Source of the DNA: Planctomycetota bacterium
Lineage (GTDB): Bacteria; Planctomycetota; UBA1135; GCA-002748355
Reading direction: 5' to 3'
DNA length: 64,000 nucleotides
Assembly (NCBI GenBank): GCA_002748355.1
Contig: PDSF01000036.1
Coordinates: 1-64,000, forward strand
The notes beneath the pieces were generated by a model. That model was not told where the DNA came from and did not search any database. It saw nothing but the letters and a program-made list of their open reading frames with translations. Numbering within the stretch: position 1 is the stretch's first letter; each line of letters opens with the position of its first letter. Shown one piece after another: positions 24,217 to 32,842 of the stretch. The translations under genes and the position numbers were made by a program.

Positions 24217-25440
24217 ATGATCGAATTGAAAGAGATCCAGAGGCGGGGCGCGACCACGCCTGCCGTCGACCCCAGTCGTGAAGCTGCAGCTGCGCGGGCG
24301 CTTCTTCCGTTTCTGCAGCCGGGCATGCGGGTGCTGGAGATGGGCTGTGGTGCAGGATGGTCCTCCCTGCTGCTAGCGAGTCGGCTTGGAAGCGTCTACG
24401 CATTCGACAGCTGCCAAGAAGCACGACAGCTTGGCGCGCAGTACGCCTTGGAAGCCGGCATGGAAGAGCGTGTGTGCTTTCTCGACGGCATCGAAGGCCT
24501 CTACGCCGGGTCCTTCGACCTCGTCTACCTCAGCCATCGCTGCGACCTTATAGAGCTCGCGCGCGCGGCCAGCCATCTGCATGCGAAGGGCTGGCTGGCC
24601 GTGAACCTAGCCGCGGAGCGGCTTGCTGAGGGCATCACGGCCTTGCAGCGCTGTGGCTTCGTGCCGCTATCGGCGAGCGATATGCAGCCGATCGTGCTTG
24701 CCGAGGATCTCGCGCCAGGGGCAAGGGACACTCTGCTGCTGGCGCAGCGCGTCACGCAGCGAGTCGGGCTCAAGGTTCGAAGCTACGCGTCGCAAGACGA
24801 GTTCTTAGCTGCGCTCGGCCTGAGCGAAGCTGGGCGATTGCTCGAGACGGATCTCGATACCGTCGACAACGACTGCGAACGCCACCAGCGAAAACGACGC
24901 GACGCTGAGGTCCTTTGCGGACTGGCTCGTAGCCGTCCAGGTCCCTGCCTCGATCTCGGCACCTCGCACGGCCGCAGTGCCTTCAAGCTGGCGAGCAACA
25001 TCGGCGAGCACCTGGTCACAAGCGTCAACATGCTGCCGGAGCAGGCGATCGCCGCGGGTCTGCATACGACGCATGTTCTGTCGCGTGAGCAGATCGGCAG
25101 CTACGCCCGCGAGCGCGGCGTGCGCAACATGCGCCAGCTCTACGCCAACACCCTGCAGTGGGACTGGCAGGGGGTGCCCGATGAGCTGCAGCTCGCCTTC
25201 GTCGATGCCTGCCATGACCAAGCCGCTGTGCGGAGCGACTCGCAGCAGTGTTGGCAACGTCTGCGCCCCGGCGGCTTCCTCGTTTGGCACGACTTCAGCC
25301 CGGCGCTGGCCTCGGTGCATCCATGGATCGAAACGTCGATGGCCGGAGTTCGCGCCTTCGTCGAAGAGACGCAGATCACAAGCCCGATCCATCACCTCGT
25401 CGGTTCCTGGTGTGGCGTACTCCAGAAGGATGCACCGTGA
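24217..25440 (+). CDS. Double SAM methyltransferase protein
   Basis: 407 residues carrying two class I methyltransferase-like domains. The first (about 25-185) has RVLEMGCGAGWSSLLLA and an acidic FDS after strand 2. The second (about 225-400) has CLDLGTSHGRSAFKLA, the Methyltransf_24-like block VDACHDQAAVRSD, and GGFLVWHDF, typical of O-methyltransferases of glycan clusters. Both substrates are unknown. It sits 82 bp after the first glycan gene. The gap holds a GC-rich partial hairpin (about 24164-24193) that might attenuate transcription. Its stop TGA overlaps the GTG codon preceding the next gene, so coupling is likely. Confidence 0.75.
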   Translation: MIELKEIQRRGATTPAVDPSREAAAARALLPFLQPGMRVLEMGCGAGWSSLLLASRLGSVYAFDSCQEARQLGAQYALEAGMEERVCFLDGIEGLYAGSFDLVYLSHRCDLIELARAASHLHAKGWLAVNLAAERLAEGITALQRCGFVPLSASDMQPIVLAEDLAPGARDTLLLAQRVTQRVGLKVRSYASQDEFLAALGLSEAGRLLETDLDTVDNDCERHQRKRRDAEVLCGLARSRPGPCLDLGTSHGRSAFKLASNIGEHLVTSVNMLPEQAIAAGLHTTHVLSREQIGSYARERGVRNMRQLYANTLQWDWQGVPDELQLAFVDACHDQAAVRSDSQQCWQRLRPGGFLVWHDFSPALASVHPWIETSMAGVRAFVEETQITSPIHHLVGSWCGVLQKDAP

Positions 25441-25442
25441 GC

Positions 25443-27911
25443 ATGCAAGCAAAGCCGCGCATTGCGCTCCTCGTCGATCGTCGGGGTTGGGCCTACGACC
25501 GTGCGGCGCAGGCGCTCGCGCAGGCGCTGCGTGGCGAGTTCCGCTTCGAGATTCTCTACGTCGTCGACGAGCCCGAGCAGCCGGACTGCGATCTGCTGCA
25601 TGTGTTCTTTTGGGGGGAGACCTGGCATCAGCGCTGGGACTTGCCGAGGGAACGTATCGTCAAGGAAGTCAGCAGCCACCGCTGGAACCAAGCGCCGTAT
25701 GGCAGTCTGACGCCCGGCAGCTTCGTCCAGCGACACCTGGCCGATGCCGCGACCTTGACCGCAACGAGCAAGCGCTTGCAGCGCATCGTGCAGAACGAAC
25801 GCGACATCGCTTGGTGCCCCAATGGCGTCGCCTCCCTGGCGCAGCCGGACCCAAGGCGCAGCGGCCCGCTCGTCTTTGGCTGGGCGGGCAACGCCAAGGA
25901 CGAGTGCAAGGGCCTCTACGATGTGATTGAGCCCGCAGCCGGCGAGGACTTCCTCATCGAAGTCGCGGATGGGCGGCTCAGCGCCGAGGCGATGCATGCC
26001 TTCTACCAGCAGCTCGACGTGCTGCTGATTGCCTCGACGGCCGAGGGTGAGCCGCTCACCCTTCTCGAAGCGATGCAGCACGGCTGCTTCGTGATCGCGA
26101 CCGATGTCGGGATCGTGCCCGAGCTGATCACCCATGGGGAAGATGGCCTGATCGTTCGCCGCAGCCCTGCTGCCATGCGAGCGGCGCTGCAGTGGGCCGA
26201 ACGTAATCCCGCCGCCGTGCGCCGCGCCGGTCAGCGCAACGCCGAGAGCGTGCAGCGCCAACGCAGTTGGCAAGAGGTCGCGAAGCGCTGGGCCAGCGTG
26301 TGGCGCAGCGCCATTGCCAGGGCCAGCGCCAACAGCGCAGAGCTCGGGCAGTTCAACAACGGCGCCTTGCTCGGCCAGTGGCCAGCGCGTGCGCGCCGTG
26401 CCGCAGCCCTCGTCGAGCAGCTCGACCTGGAGCCGGGAGCGAGCGTGCTCGACCTCGGCTGTGGCAACCAAACCGTGCGCCAGCTCTTGCCCGAGGGCCT
26501 CGAGTATCGGCCCTTCGACCGCATGGCCCGCAGTCCCGACACCGAAGTGCTCGACCTGGCGAGTGCCCATCCAGCGACCGGCGGTGACGTAGCTCTTTTG
26601 CTCGGAGTGCTGGAATACCTGCCCGATCCGCTCCCGACGCTCAGCTGGGTCGCGCAGAATTGCCGCCACTTGGTGCTGAGTTATAACGACTGCCGCAGTG
26701 CCGAAAGGCGGGCGCAGCAGCACTGGAACAGCTGCCTCGGCCCCATGGACATCGAGCAGCACTTGCTGCACTGCGGCGGCGTGATGAAGTCGCTGGCCGA
26801 AATCGCCCGGGATGAACGTCTCTACCACGTCAGCTTCGAGCGTCAGCACGTGCTGCAGCCGACACAGCCTGCCCAAGCGCAGCCCGCGGCGAGTAGCCAG
26901 CGCCCGGTCGCACTGTTCAGCGCCGGGCTCCACGGCGACAACGCCGGCGATGCCCTCATCGAGCATGCGATTCGCCGGCTGCTTCCCAGAAGCACGCAGT
27001 TCGAGCGACTGCCCCTGGTGCAGGGGCTCAGCGACGCCGAGATCGAGCGCGCCAACGCATGTCGTAGCGGCATCCTCTGCGGCACCAACCTCTACCAGAG
27101 CGTCTTCGCCAGCGGCATCGATGAAGCGACGCTTGAGCGTCTGAAGATCCCCTTGATCCCGCTCGGGATCGGCGGCAGCTCGGTTCTGGGGCAGAAGATC
27201 CAGATGGACGCCCGCGGCCAGCGCATCGTGCGCAGTCTGCATGAACGTTGCACCACAGCGAGTGTGCGCGACCCTCAGGCCTATGAGTTCGTGCGCAGCC
27301 TCGGCGTCAGCAACGTCGAGCTGACGGGCTGCCCGGTCTTGTTCCACGGCCTGCGCGAGCCAAGGTTCGGCGCACGCGACGGTGTGACAACGCTCGCCCT
27401 TCGAGCCCGCCTGCTCCACGTCTCTGAAGACCACAACGCTGTCGCTGAGGCGCTGCTGGCCAGTCTCTGCGAAGAGACAAGGCCGACCCTGGTCCTGCAA
27501 AGCCCCTACGACTTGCCCCAGGCCGAACGCCTCGCCGCTCGCTACGGGCTGGAGCAACTCTGCGATCCGGCCTGGCAGGCCGAGTCCCTGGTGCAGTCGC
27601 TGCCGCATGTTCGCCAGAGCCTCGGGCTCCGCCTGCACTGGAACATGCTCTGCCTATCCCACGGCATCCCCGCTGTCCTGCTCGGCACCGACACGCGCAC
27701 GCAGAGCTTCTGCGAGCTCGTCGGTCTGCCGTTCCACAGCCTGGGCAAGGCCACAAGCGCTGAGGTGCTGGAGTCGCTGGCGAACTTTGAGCCGGCGCGC
27801 TTCGTGCAGCGCTGGCGCCTGCTGCGCCGCTGCATGCAGCGTGTGCTGATCCAGAACGGGCTCCTGTCATCGGGAATGGCGACGCCAGCTGCCGAGGGGG
27901 CCTTCGCATGA
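25443..27911 (+). CDS. GT4-methyltransferase-polysaccharide pyruvyltransferase fusion
   Basis: About 822 residues. Residues 1-300 are a GT4-type glycosyltransferase (GWAGNAKDECKG, then EGEPLTLLEAMQHGCFVIAT). Residues 305-465 are a MetW-like methyltransferase (SVLDLGCGNQTVRQLL near 332). Residues 480-820 resemble polysaccharide pyruvyltransferases (CsaB/WcaK/EpsO), with LHGDNAGDALIEHAIRRLLP, LIPLGIGGSS and a late RLHWNMLCLSHGIPAVLL block. Pyruvyl ketals add negative charge to surface polymers and can anchor S-layer proteins in some bacteria. ATG 25443 or GTG 25437 could start it; GTG overlaps the upstream stop. The frame is open upstream to 25248 inside the previous gene and that part is ignored. 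Confidence 0.8.
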   Translation: MQAKPRIALLVDRRGWAYDRAAQALAQALRGEFRFEILYVVDEPEQPDCDLLHVFFWGETWHQRWDLPRERIVKEVSSHRWNQAPYGSLTPGSFVQRHLADAATLTATSKRLQRIVQNERDIAWCPNGVASLAQPDPRRSGPLVFGWAGNAKDECKGLYDVIEPAAGEDFLIEVADGRLSAEAMHAFYQQLDVLLIASTAEGEPLTLLEAMQHGCFVIATDVGIVPELITHGEDGLIVRRSPAAMRAALQWAERNPAAVRRAGQRNAESVQRQRSWQEVAKRWASVWRSAIARASANSAELGQFNNGALLGQWPARARRAAALVEQLDLEPGASVLDLGCGNQTVRQLLPEGLEYRPFDRMARSPDTEVLDLASAHPATGGDVALLLGVLEYLPDPLPTLSWVAQNCRHLVLSYNDCRSAERRAQQHWNSCLGPMDIEQHLLHCGGVMKSLAEIARDERLYHVSFERQHVLQPTQPAQAQPAASSQRPVALFSAGLHGDNAGDALIEHAIRRLLPRSTQFERLPLVQGLSDAEIERANACRSGILCGTNLYQSVFASGIDEATLERLKIPLIPLGIGGSSVLGQKIQMDARGQRIVRSLHERCTTASVRDPQAYEFVRSLGVSNVELTGCPVLFHGLREPRFGARDGVTTLALRARLLHVSEDHNAVAEALLASLCEETRPTLVLQSPYDLPQAERLAARYGLEQLCDPAWQAESLVQSLPHVRQSLGLRLHWNMLCLSHGIPAVLLGTDTRTQSFCELVGLPFHSLGKATSAEVLESLANFEPARFVQRWRLLRRCMQRVLIQNGLLSSGMATPAAEGAFA

Positions 27912-30520
27912 GTCGACCACTGCTCGTCACCATTGACGTCGAATGCGACAAGGGGCCGGACTGGAGCACGGCTACGCCGCTCGCCTTTCGGGGCGTTGTG
28001 CAAGGCATCGGCGAACGCCTCCAGCCGCTGTTTTGCCAGCTTGCTGTCCGCCCGACCTACCTGCTTAGCCCCGAAGTGCTCTGCGACCCCGAGTCCATGG
28101 CCCTGCTTCGTTCTCTCGACAGCTGCGAACTGGGCACGCATCTGCACGGTGAATACGTGGCTCCCCACGCCGACTTCGCCGCATCGCGCACGGACGAGAT
28201 GCAGCGCGAGTACGCGAGCGAACTTGAGTACGAGAAGCTGGCGACGCTGAGCGAGCTGTTCCGGCAGCAAACCGGGCGCGCTGCGCGCTCTTTCCGCGCC
28301 GGCCGTTTTGGCATCGGTGCTGAGAGCGGCCGCCACCTGCTCGATCTCGGCTATCTCTGCGACAGTTCGGTGACGCCTCACATCCAGTGGACGGACCGAA
28401 GTGGCCAGCGCGTCCCCGATTTTCGCGGCAGCGGGGAGCAGCCGTATTTCGTGTCCGGGGACGGCGATCTGCTGCGCCCGGGCGATAGCCCACTGCTCGA
28501 GCTACCGGTCACCATCCGTGCTGGCGCCGAGGCGCCGCGTTGGCTTCGTCCCTGGTATAGCAGCCGCAGGCAGCTGCTCGCCCTGGTCGATGAGATCGCC
28601 GAGCGCGAGTTCGACACGCCGCTGTGCATGATGTTCCACAACGTCGAGCTCTGCGCCGGCACCTCGCCCTATCCACAGAGCGAGGACGAAGTGATGGCCT
28701 ACCTCGCGGATCTGCAGATCGTTCTGCAGCACGCCATCGCGCGCGGCTTCATGCCGATGACGATGGCGCAGGCACGGCAGTACTACTTCGAGAGGAGGGG
28801 GCCGGGCACTGGCAGCGCCTCCCATCCGGTCTGGACCCACAGCGAGTCGCGGCGCGAGCGCGGCATGCGCTTCTCCGTTGAGAAGGTCAAGCAGGCTGTG
28901 GAGAGCGCGGGGACACAGCCATGGCATGCCTACGCCTATGAGGAGCGCCTGAGTCGCTGGGACCTGACCGAACCCTACAGTTGGCTTTGCGAACAGCTCC
29001 CTGGTGATGCGCCCGTGCTCGACGTCGGATGCGGCATTGGGAGCAACCTGCTCTACTTGGCCGAACAAGGCTTCACGGATCTCGAGGGCTTTGACCTCGA
29101 CGCTAGCGCCATCGCGGCTGGCAGGGCCACGGCTCCCGAGCATGGCCACAGCATCGAGCTATGGACGGACAGCGGTCTTGCTCCGGACGCGATTCCGGAC
29201 AAGCAATACGCCGCGATCACCTCCGTCAACTGGACCTACCTTGTCGACGACTTCGACTTCGACAGCTTCTTGGAGGAATACGCGCGGCGGCTGCTTCCAG
29301 GTGGCTACCTGCTTGTGGACGCCATCGACAGCGCGTTCAACCAGCATCCAAAGAACCGCTATCTCACGAGCGACTGGACTAAGGCCGAGCACGAGAGGCG
29401 TCCCTCTGAATACAAGCACCGCGCGTCGCGAGCCGACGTGGTGACCGCCGCCGCTGGCCACGGTCTGCAGGTCGTCGGCGAGTTCCGTCGCCAGCAAGAA
29501 CCGCCGAAGGCCTGCTACGTGCTGCAGCGACCGCAGAGCAGCAGGGCGGTGCTCTACGTTGTCGATAGTCCCGGCTGGGCCCACGACAAGAAGTCTCGCA
29601 ACTTGATTCGCTGCCTAGAGCCCCGCTTTGCCGGCCGGGTCGTCTACCAAGAGAAGCTTCGGGCCGAGGACCTGGACGACGCCGACCTGGTCGTCCTCTG
29701 GTACTGGCGCCAGCTAGAGAGCCTTCGCGATCTCGGCCAGGCGCTCATCCGCAACCGGCACAAGATCGCCATGGGAGTTTGCTCGCACAACGAACTCGAG
29801 GGCGAACTGCGTGACAGGGGACTGGAGCTGCTTCGCTGGCTACCCGCCCGCGTCTTCACGCATAGTGCGCTACTTGAGCAGGCGGTCCGTCCGCTACTGC
29901 CCGGCAGCGAGAGCCTCTGCCTGCCGAACGGAGTGGATGCGAGCTTCTTTGTGCCGCGGCCCGAGGCGCGCAGAGCGGGGCCGCTGCGCATCGGCTGGGC
30001 CGGAAGTCTGAGCAACTTCGGCGCCGAAATGCGCGGTGTCCCCAACGTGATCGAACCCGCGATGGCGCTGCTGCAGGAGCAGTTCCCCGGGCAGTTCGAG
30101 CTGGTGGTGGCCGCGCGTGAACAGCGCCATCGCAGCCCGGAGGAGATGCGGGCGTTCTATCAAGGGCTCGATGTCTACGTCTGCGCAAGCCGAGTCGAAG
30201 GCACGCCCAACCCGGCGCTGGAAGCGGCGGCCTGCGGGGTGCCGGTCGTTAGCACCCGCGTCGGCAACATGCCTGAGCTCATCCAGCACTGCATCAACGG
30301 GCTACTGATCAAACGCAGCCCAGAGGCGCTAGCGGCCGCGCTGCGATTGCTGCGGGAACGCGAAGCTCTACGCCTGCAGATGGGGCAGCGACTGCGCGAA
30401 AGCATTGAAGGGCATTGGACCTGGCGCGAGCGCGCCCGCGGATTCGCGGCGATGTTCGAAGGTCTGTTGCGGGAGCAAGCATGCGCGCCGGCACGGCAAT
30501 GCGAGGAGGCCCATGCATGA
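27908..30520 (+). CDS. Polysaccharide deacetylase-methyltransferase-GT4 fusion
   Basis: 870 residues overlapping the previous stop by 4 nt (ATGA). Residues 1-300 resemble NodB-type polysaccharide deacetylases: VTIDVECDKGPDW supplies the Asp dyad, GTHLHGEYVAPH the metal His pair, and RAGRFGIG a downstream motif. Residues 320-520 are a class I methyltransferase (VLDVGCGIGSNLLYLAEQG about 357-375). Residues 545-860 are a GT4 enzyme (RIGWAGSLSNFG, EGTPNPALEAAACGVPVVST). The GT4 part is a close relative of the first domain of the preceding protein, sharing a VDxxGWAxD start and the EEMRAFYQGLDV-like segment, so the cluster seems to have grown by domain duplication. No signal peptide is present, so the deacetylase would act in the cytoplasm. 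Confidence 0.8.
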   Translation: MSRPLLVTIDVECDKGPDWSTATPLAFRGVVQGIGERLQPLFCQLAVRPTYLLSPEVLCDPESMALLRSLDSCELGTHLHGEYVAPHADFAASRTDEMQREYASELEYEKLATLSELFRQQTGRAARSFRAGRFGIGAESGRHLLDLGYLCDSSVTPHIQWTDRSGQRVPDFRGSGEQPYFVSGDGDLLRPGDSPLLELPVTIRAGAEAPRWLRPWYSSRRQLLALVDEIAEREFDTPLCMMFHNVELCAGTSPYPQSEDEVMAYLADLQIVLQHAIARGFMPMTMAQARQYYFERRGPGTGSASHPVWTHSESRRERGMRFSVEKVKQAVESAGTQPWHAYAYEERLSRWDLTEPYSWLCEQLPGDAPVLDVGCGIGSNLLYLAEQGFTDLEGFDLDASAIAAGRATAPEHGHSIELWTDSGLAPDAIPDKQYAAITSVNWTYLVDDFDFDSFLEEYARRLLPGGYLLVDAIDSAFNQHPKNRYLTSDWTKAEHERRPSEYKHRASRADVVTAAAGHGLQVVGEFRRQQEPPKACYVLQRPQSSRAVLYVVDSPGWAHDKKSRNLIRCLEPRFAGRVVYQEKLRAEDLDDADLVVLWYWRQLESLRDLGQALIRNRHKIAMGVCSHNELEGELRDRGLELLRWLPARVFTHSALLEQAVRPLLPGSESLCLPNGVDASFFVPRPEARRAGPLRIGWAGSLSNFGAEMRGVPNVIEPAMALLQEQFPGQFELVVAAREQRHRSPEEMRAFYQGLDVYVCASRVEGTPNPALEAAACGVPVVSTRVGNMPELIQHCINGLLIKRSPEALAAALRLLREREALRLQMGQRLRESIEGHWTWRERARGFAAMFEGLLREQACAPARQCEEAHA

Positions 30521-32637
30521 GAGTTCTGGTCACAGGTAGCAGCGGCTTGATCGGCTCAGCAGCCGTCGCCTTCTTCGCCCGCATGGGCTGCGACGTCGTG
30601 GGCGTCGACAACAACATGCGGCGCGAGTTCTTCGGCCCGAAGGGAGACACGAGCTACACGCTACGCCATCTGCAAGCGCAGTATCGGAGCTTCCTCCACC
30701 TGGATCTCGACATCCGTGACCGTGCTGGGGTGCAGCGGCTCTTCGAGCTAGGCAGCTTCGAACTCATCGTGCACGCGGCGGCGCAGCCCAGCCACGACCT
30801 GGCGGCGCGGCGCCCCTTCGACGACTTCGACGTCAACGCTGGCGGAACGCTGAACCTCCTTGAGGCCTGCCGCCAGTTCGCGCCAGAGGCGGTGTTCACC
30901 TTCTTGAGCACCAATAAGGTCTACGGCGACAGCCCCAATCACCTGCCACTCGTTGAGCTGCCGACGCGGTATGACTTCGCCGACCCCCGGCAAAGGCGTG
31001 GCATCGACGAGCAGCAGCCGATCGACCACTGTCTGCACTCGGTCTTCGGCGCCAGTAAGGTCGCAGCGGATCTCATGGTGCAGGAGTACGGACGCTACTT
31101 CGGCCTGAAGACCGGCGTGTTCCGCGGCGGCTGCCTGACCGGCCCCGCTCATTGCGGCGTCGAGCTACATGGCTTCCTCAACTACCTCGTGCGCACGGCC
31201 CTGGTCGCCGGCGACTACACGGTCTACGGGTACGGCGGCAAGCAGGTCCGCGACCAGATTCATGCTGAGGATGTGATTGCGGCGCTGTGGGCCTTTGCCC
31301 AGGCGCCTCGCCCTGGCGAGGCCTACAACATCGGCGGCGGCGCGGAGAACGCAGCGTCCTTGATCGAGTGTGTTGACCGCATCGAGCAGCTCAGCGGCAT
31401 GCGGCCCAAGCTGCAGTTTGGCGGCAAGCAGCGCAAGGGCGATCACTGCGTCTACTACAGTGACCTCAGCAAGCTGCAGGCGCATTACCCCTCGTGGCGC
31501 CTGACTCGCTCCCTCGACGAGATCTTGCTTGAGCAGATCGAAACGCTGAAGCCGCGCAGCAAGACCGTGCTCACACCGACGGCGCCAGTTCTAGCGGCGG
31601 AGCAGCAAACGAAGCCGCCGGCGAAGAGCAAGCGCGTGGCCTGGGTCTACCCGGCCTACTCGCAGGCGCGCATCGACGAAGAAGAGGGCGCCGTCGCCCG
31701 TCTCTGCGCTGACGGCTACCAGGTGACCGCCTGCGGCATTCCCTGCGAGCGATGGTATGCCTTCCCGGAGCTCGAGCAGCGCTACCGCGCGGGCGACCCT
31801 GGGCTGCTGCAGGCCTACGAGCAACTCGGCGAGCAGCTGCGCAGCTGCGATGTGCTGCTGGCGGCCGGTGGTTCCATGCTGCACCCGGAGTTCTTGGCCC
31901 AGTTTGCTGGTGTCTCCGTGTTCTGCAGTGCCGACGACCCCGAGAACTCAGCCCTGCTCTCGCGGCCGATTGCGCCGCATTTTGACGTGCAGCTGGTGAT
32001 CAACCCGAGCTGTCTCGACAGCTACCGGTCCTGGGGCTGTGGCCACGTCGAGAACATCTTCCCCGGCCTGCGCCCCGATCGCATCGCCAAGGGCGTGACG
32101 ACGGCTTCGATCCTGAACGAGGCACGCGAGCTCGACATCGCACTTTGTTGCGAGCGGTGCTTCCAGCTCAGCGATCGCGCCCAGCGCGTCGAAACCCTGG
32201 TGCAGAGCTTCCCGCAGGCCTACGTGCGAGGGCCTGGCTGGCCGCAGGGCCAGGAGCCGCAGACCTCGATCTATCCCCGCGCGCGTATTGGATGGAACCT
32301 GCACAACTCGACGGGGCCCTGCAATACGCGCTTCCTCGAGCTACCTGCAAACGGGGTCTTGCAGCTCTGCGACAATCCCGAACAAATCGGGCGGTGGTTT
32401 GAGCCCGGCGTCGAAATCGTCGGCTTTGAGAGCCTTGAGCACTGCATCGAACTCACGCAGTACTACCTGCAGCACGAAGACGAGCGTCGCGCCATCGCCG
32501 CCGCCGGCCATCAGCGCGTCCTGCGCGACTACACGGAAGAGCGCTGGTTCGCACGCATGCTCGAGGCCGTAGCACGCTTCGAAGCCTCTCGCGATGCCTC
32601 GCCTTTGCCGCCTCGAATGGCCGCAGTCAGGAGCTAA
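30517..32637 (+). CDS. NAD-dependent epimerase-glycosyltransferase fusion
   Basis: 706 residues. ATG 30517 overlaps the previous stop by 4 nt and has GAGGAGG upstream. Residues 1-355 are an extended SDR sugar-nucleotide epimerase of the CDP-paratose/tyvelose epimerase kind (VTGSSGLIGS at 5-14, VDNNMRREFFGPKGD, RGGCLTGPAH). The usual YxxxK is FGASK here; relatives may share the Phe, but I cannot confirm it. Residues 370-690 resemble CgeB/GT4-like glycosyltransferases (AAGGSMLHPEF, ENIFPGLRPDR, NTRFLELPANGVLQLCD). It ends the glycan operon, followed by two GAGNATNCTC palindromes (32639, 32697). It would supply an epimerised sugar nucleotide and transfer it. Confidence 0.78.
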   Translation: MRVLVTGSSGLIGSAAVAFFARMGCDVVGVDNNMRREFFGPKGDTSYTLRHLQAQYRSFLHLDLDIRDRAGVQRLFELGSFELIVHAAAQPSHDLAARRPFDDFDVNAGGTLNLLEACRQFAPEAVFTFLSTNKVYGDSPNHLPLVELPTRYDFADPRQRRGIDEQQPIDHCLHSVFGASKVAADLMVQEYGRYFGLKTGVFRGGCLTGPAHCGVELHGFLNYLVRTALVAGDYTVYGYGGKQVRDQIHAEDVIAALWAFAQAPRPGEAYNIGGGAENAASLIECVDRIEQLSGMRPKLQFGGKQRKGDHCVYYSDLSKLQAHYPSWRLTRSLDEILLEQIETLKPRSKTVLTPTAPVLAAEQQTKPPAKSKRVAWVYPAYSQARIDEEEGAVARLCADGYQVTACGIPCERWYAFPELEQRYRAGDPGLLQAYEQLGEQLRSCDVLLAAGGSMLHPEFLAQFAGVSVFCSADDPENSALLSRPIAPHFDVQLVINPSCLDSYRSWGCGHVENIFPGLRPDRIAKGVTTASILNEARELDIALCCERCFQLSDRAQRVETLVQSFPQAYVRGPGWPQGQEPQTSIYPRARIGWNLHNSTGPCNTRFLELPANGVLQLCDNPEQIGRWFEPGVEIVGFESLEHCIELTQYYLQHEDERRAIAAAGHQRVLRDYTEERWFARMLEAVARFEASRDASPLPPRMAAVRS

Positions 32638-32803
32638 GGAGCATTCTCGCCGAGGAAGCCGCCGGCGAAGGCAGGCCGTGGCTTGCCGGTATCAGGGAGG
32701 ATGCTCTTGGGGTCTTGGGCGTGCTAGGCGAAGCTCGCCAAGGCCCTGAGTTCAGGGTGCGGGGAGCATGACCCTGCGGGGAGAAAACTCTCGTTGGGTC
32801 TGG

Positions 32804-32842
32804 GCTAGGGCTGGCGCGGAAGACTGCGCCTTGGGCCCTAGC
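32804..32842. terminator. Bidirectional hairpin between glycan operon and gpsA
   Basis: GCTAGGG (32804-32810) pairs with CCCTAGC (32836-32842), and GGCGC (32813-32817) pairs with GCGCC (32826-32830). The hairpin overlaps the gpsA stop codon. It lies between convergent genes and may end both transcripts. Confidence 0.55.

Noticed and set aside
25392..27638. Minus-strand open frame of 748 codons
   Set aside because: It is antisense to a fusion protein with recognisable glycosyltransferase, methyltransferase and pyruvyltransferase motifs; its own translation has none.
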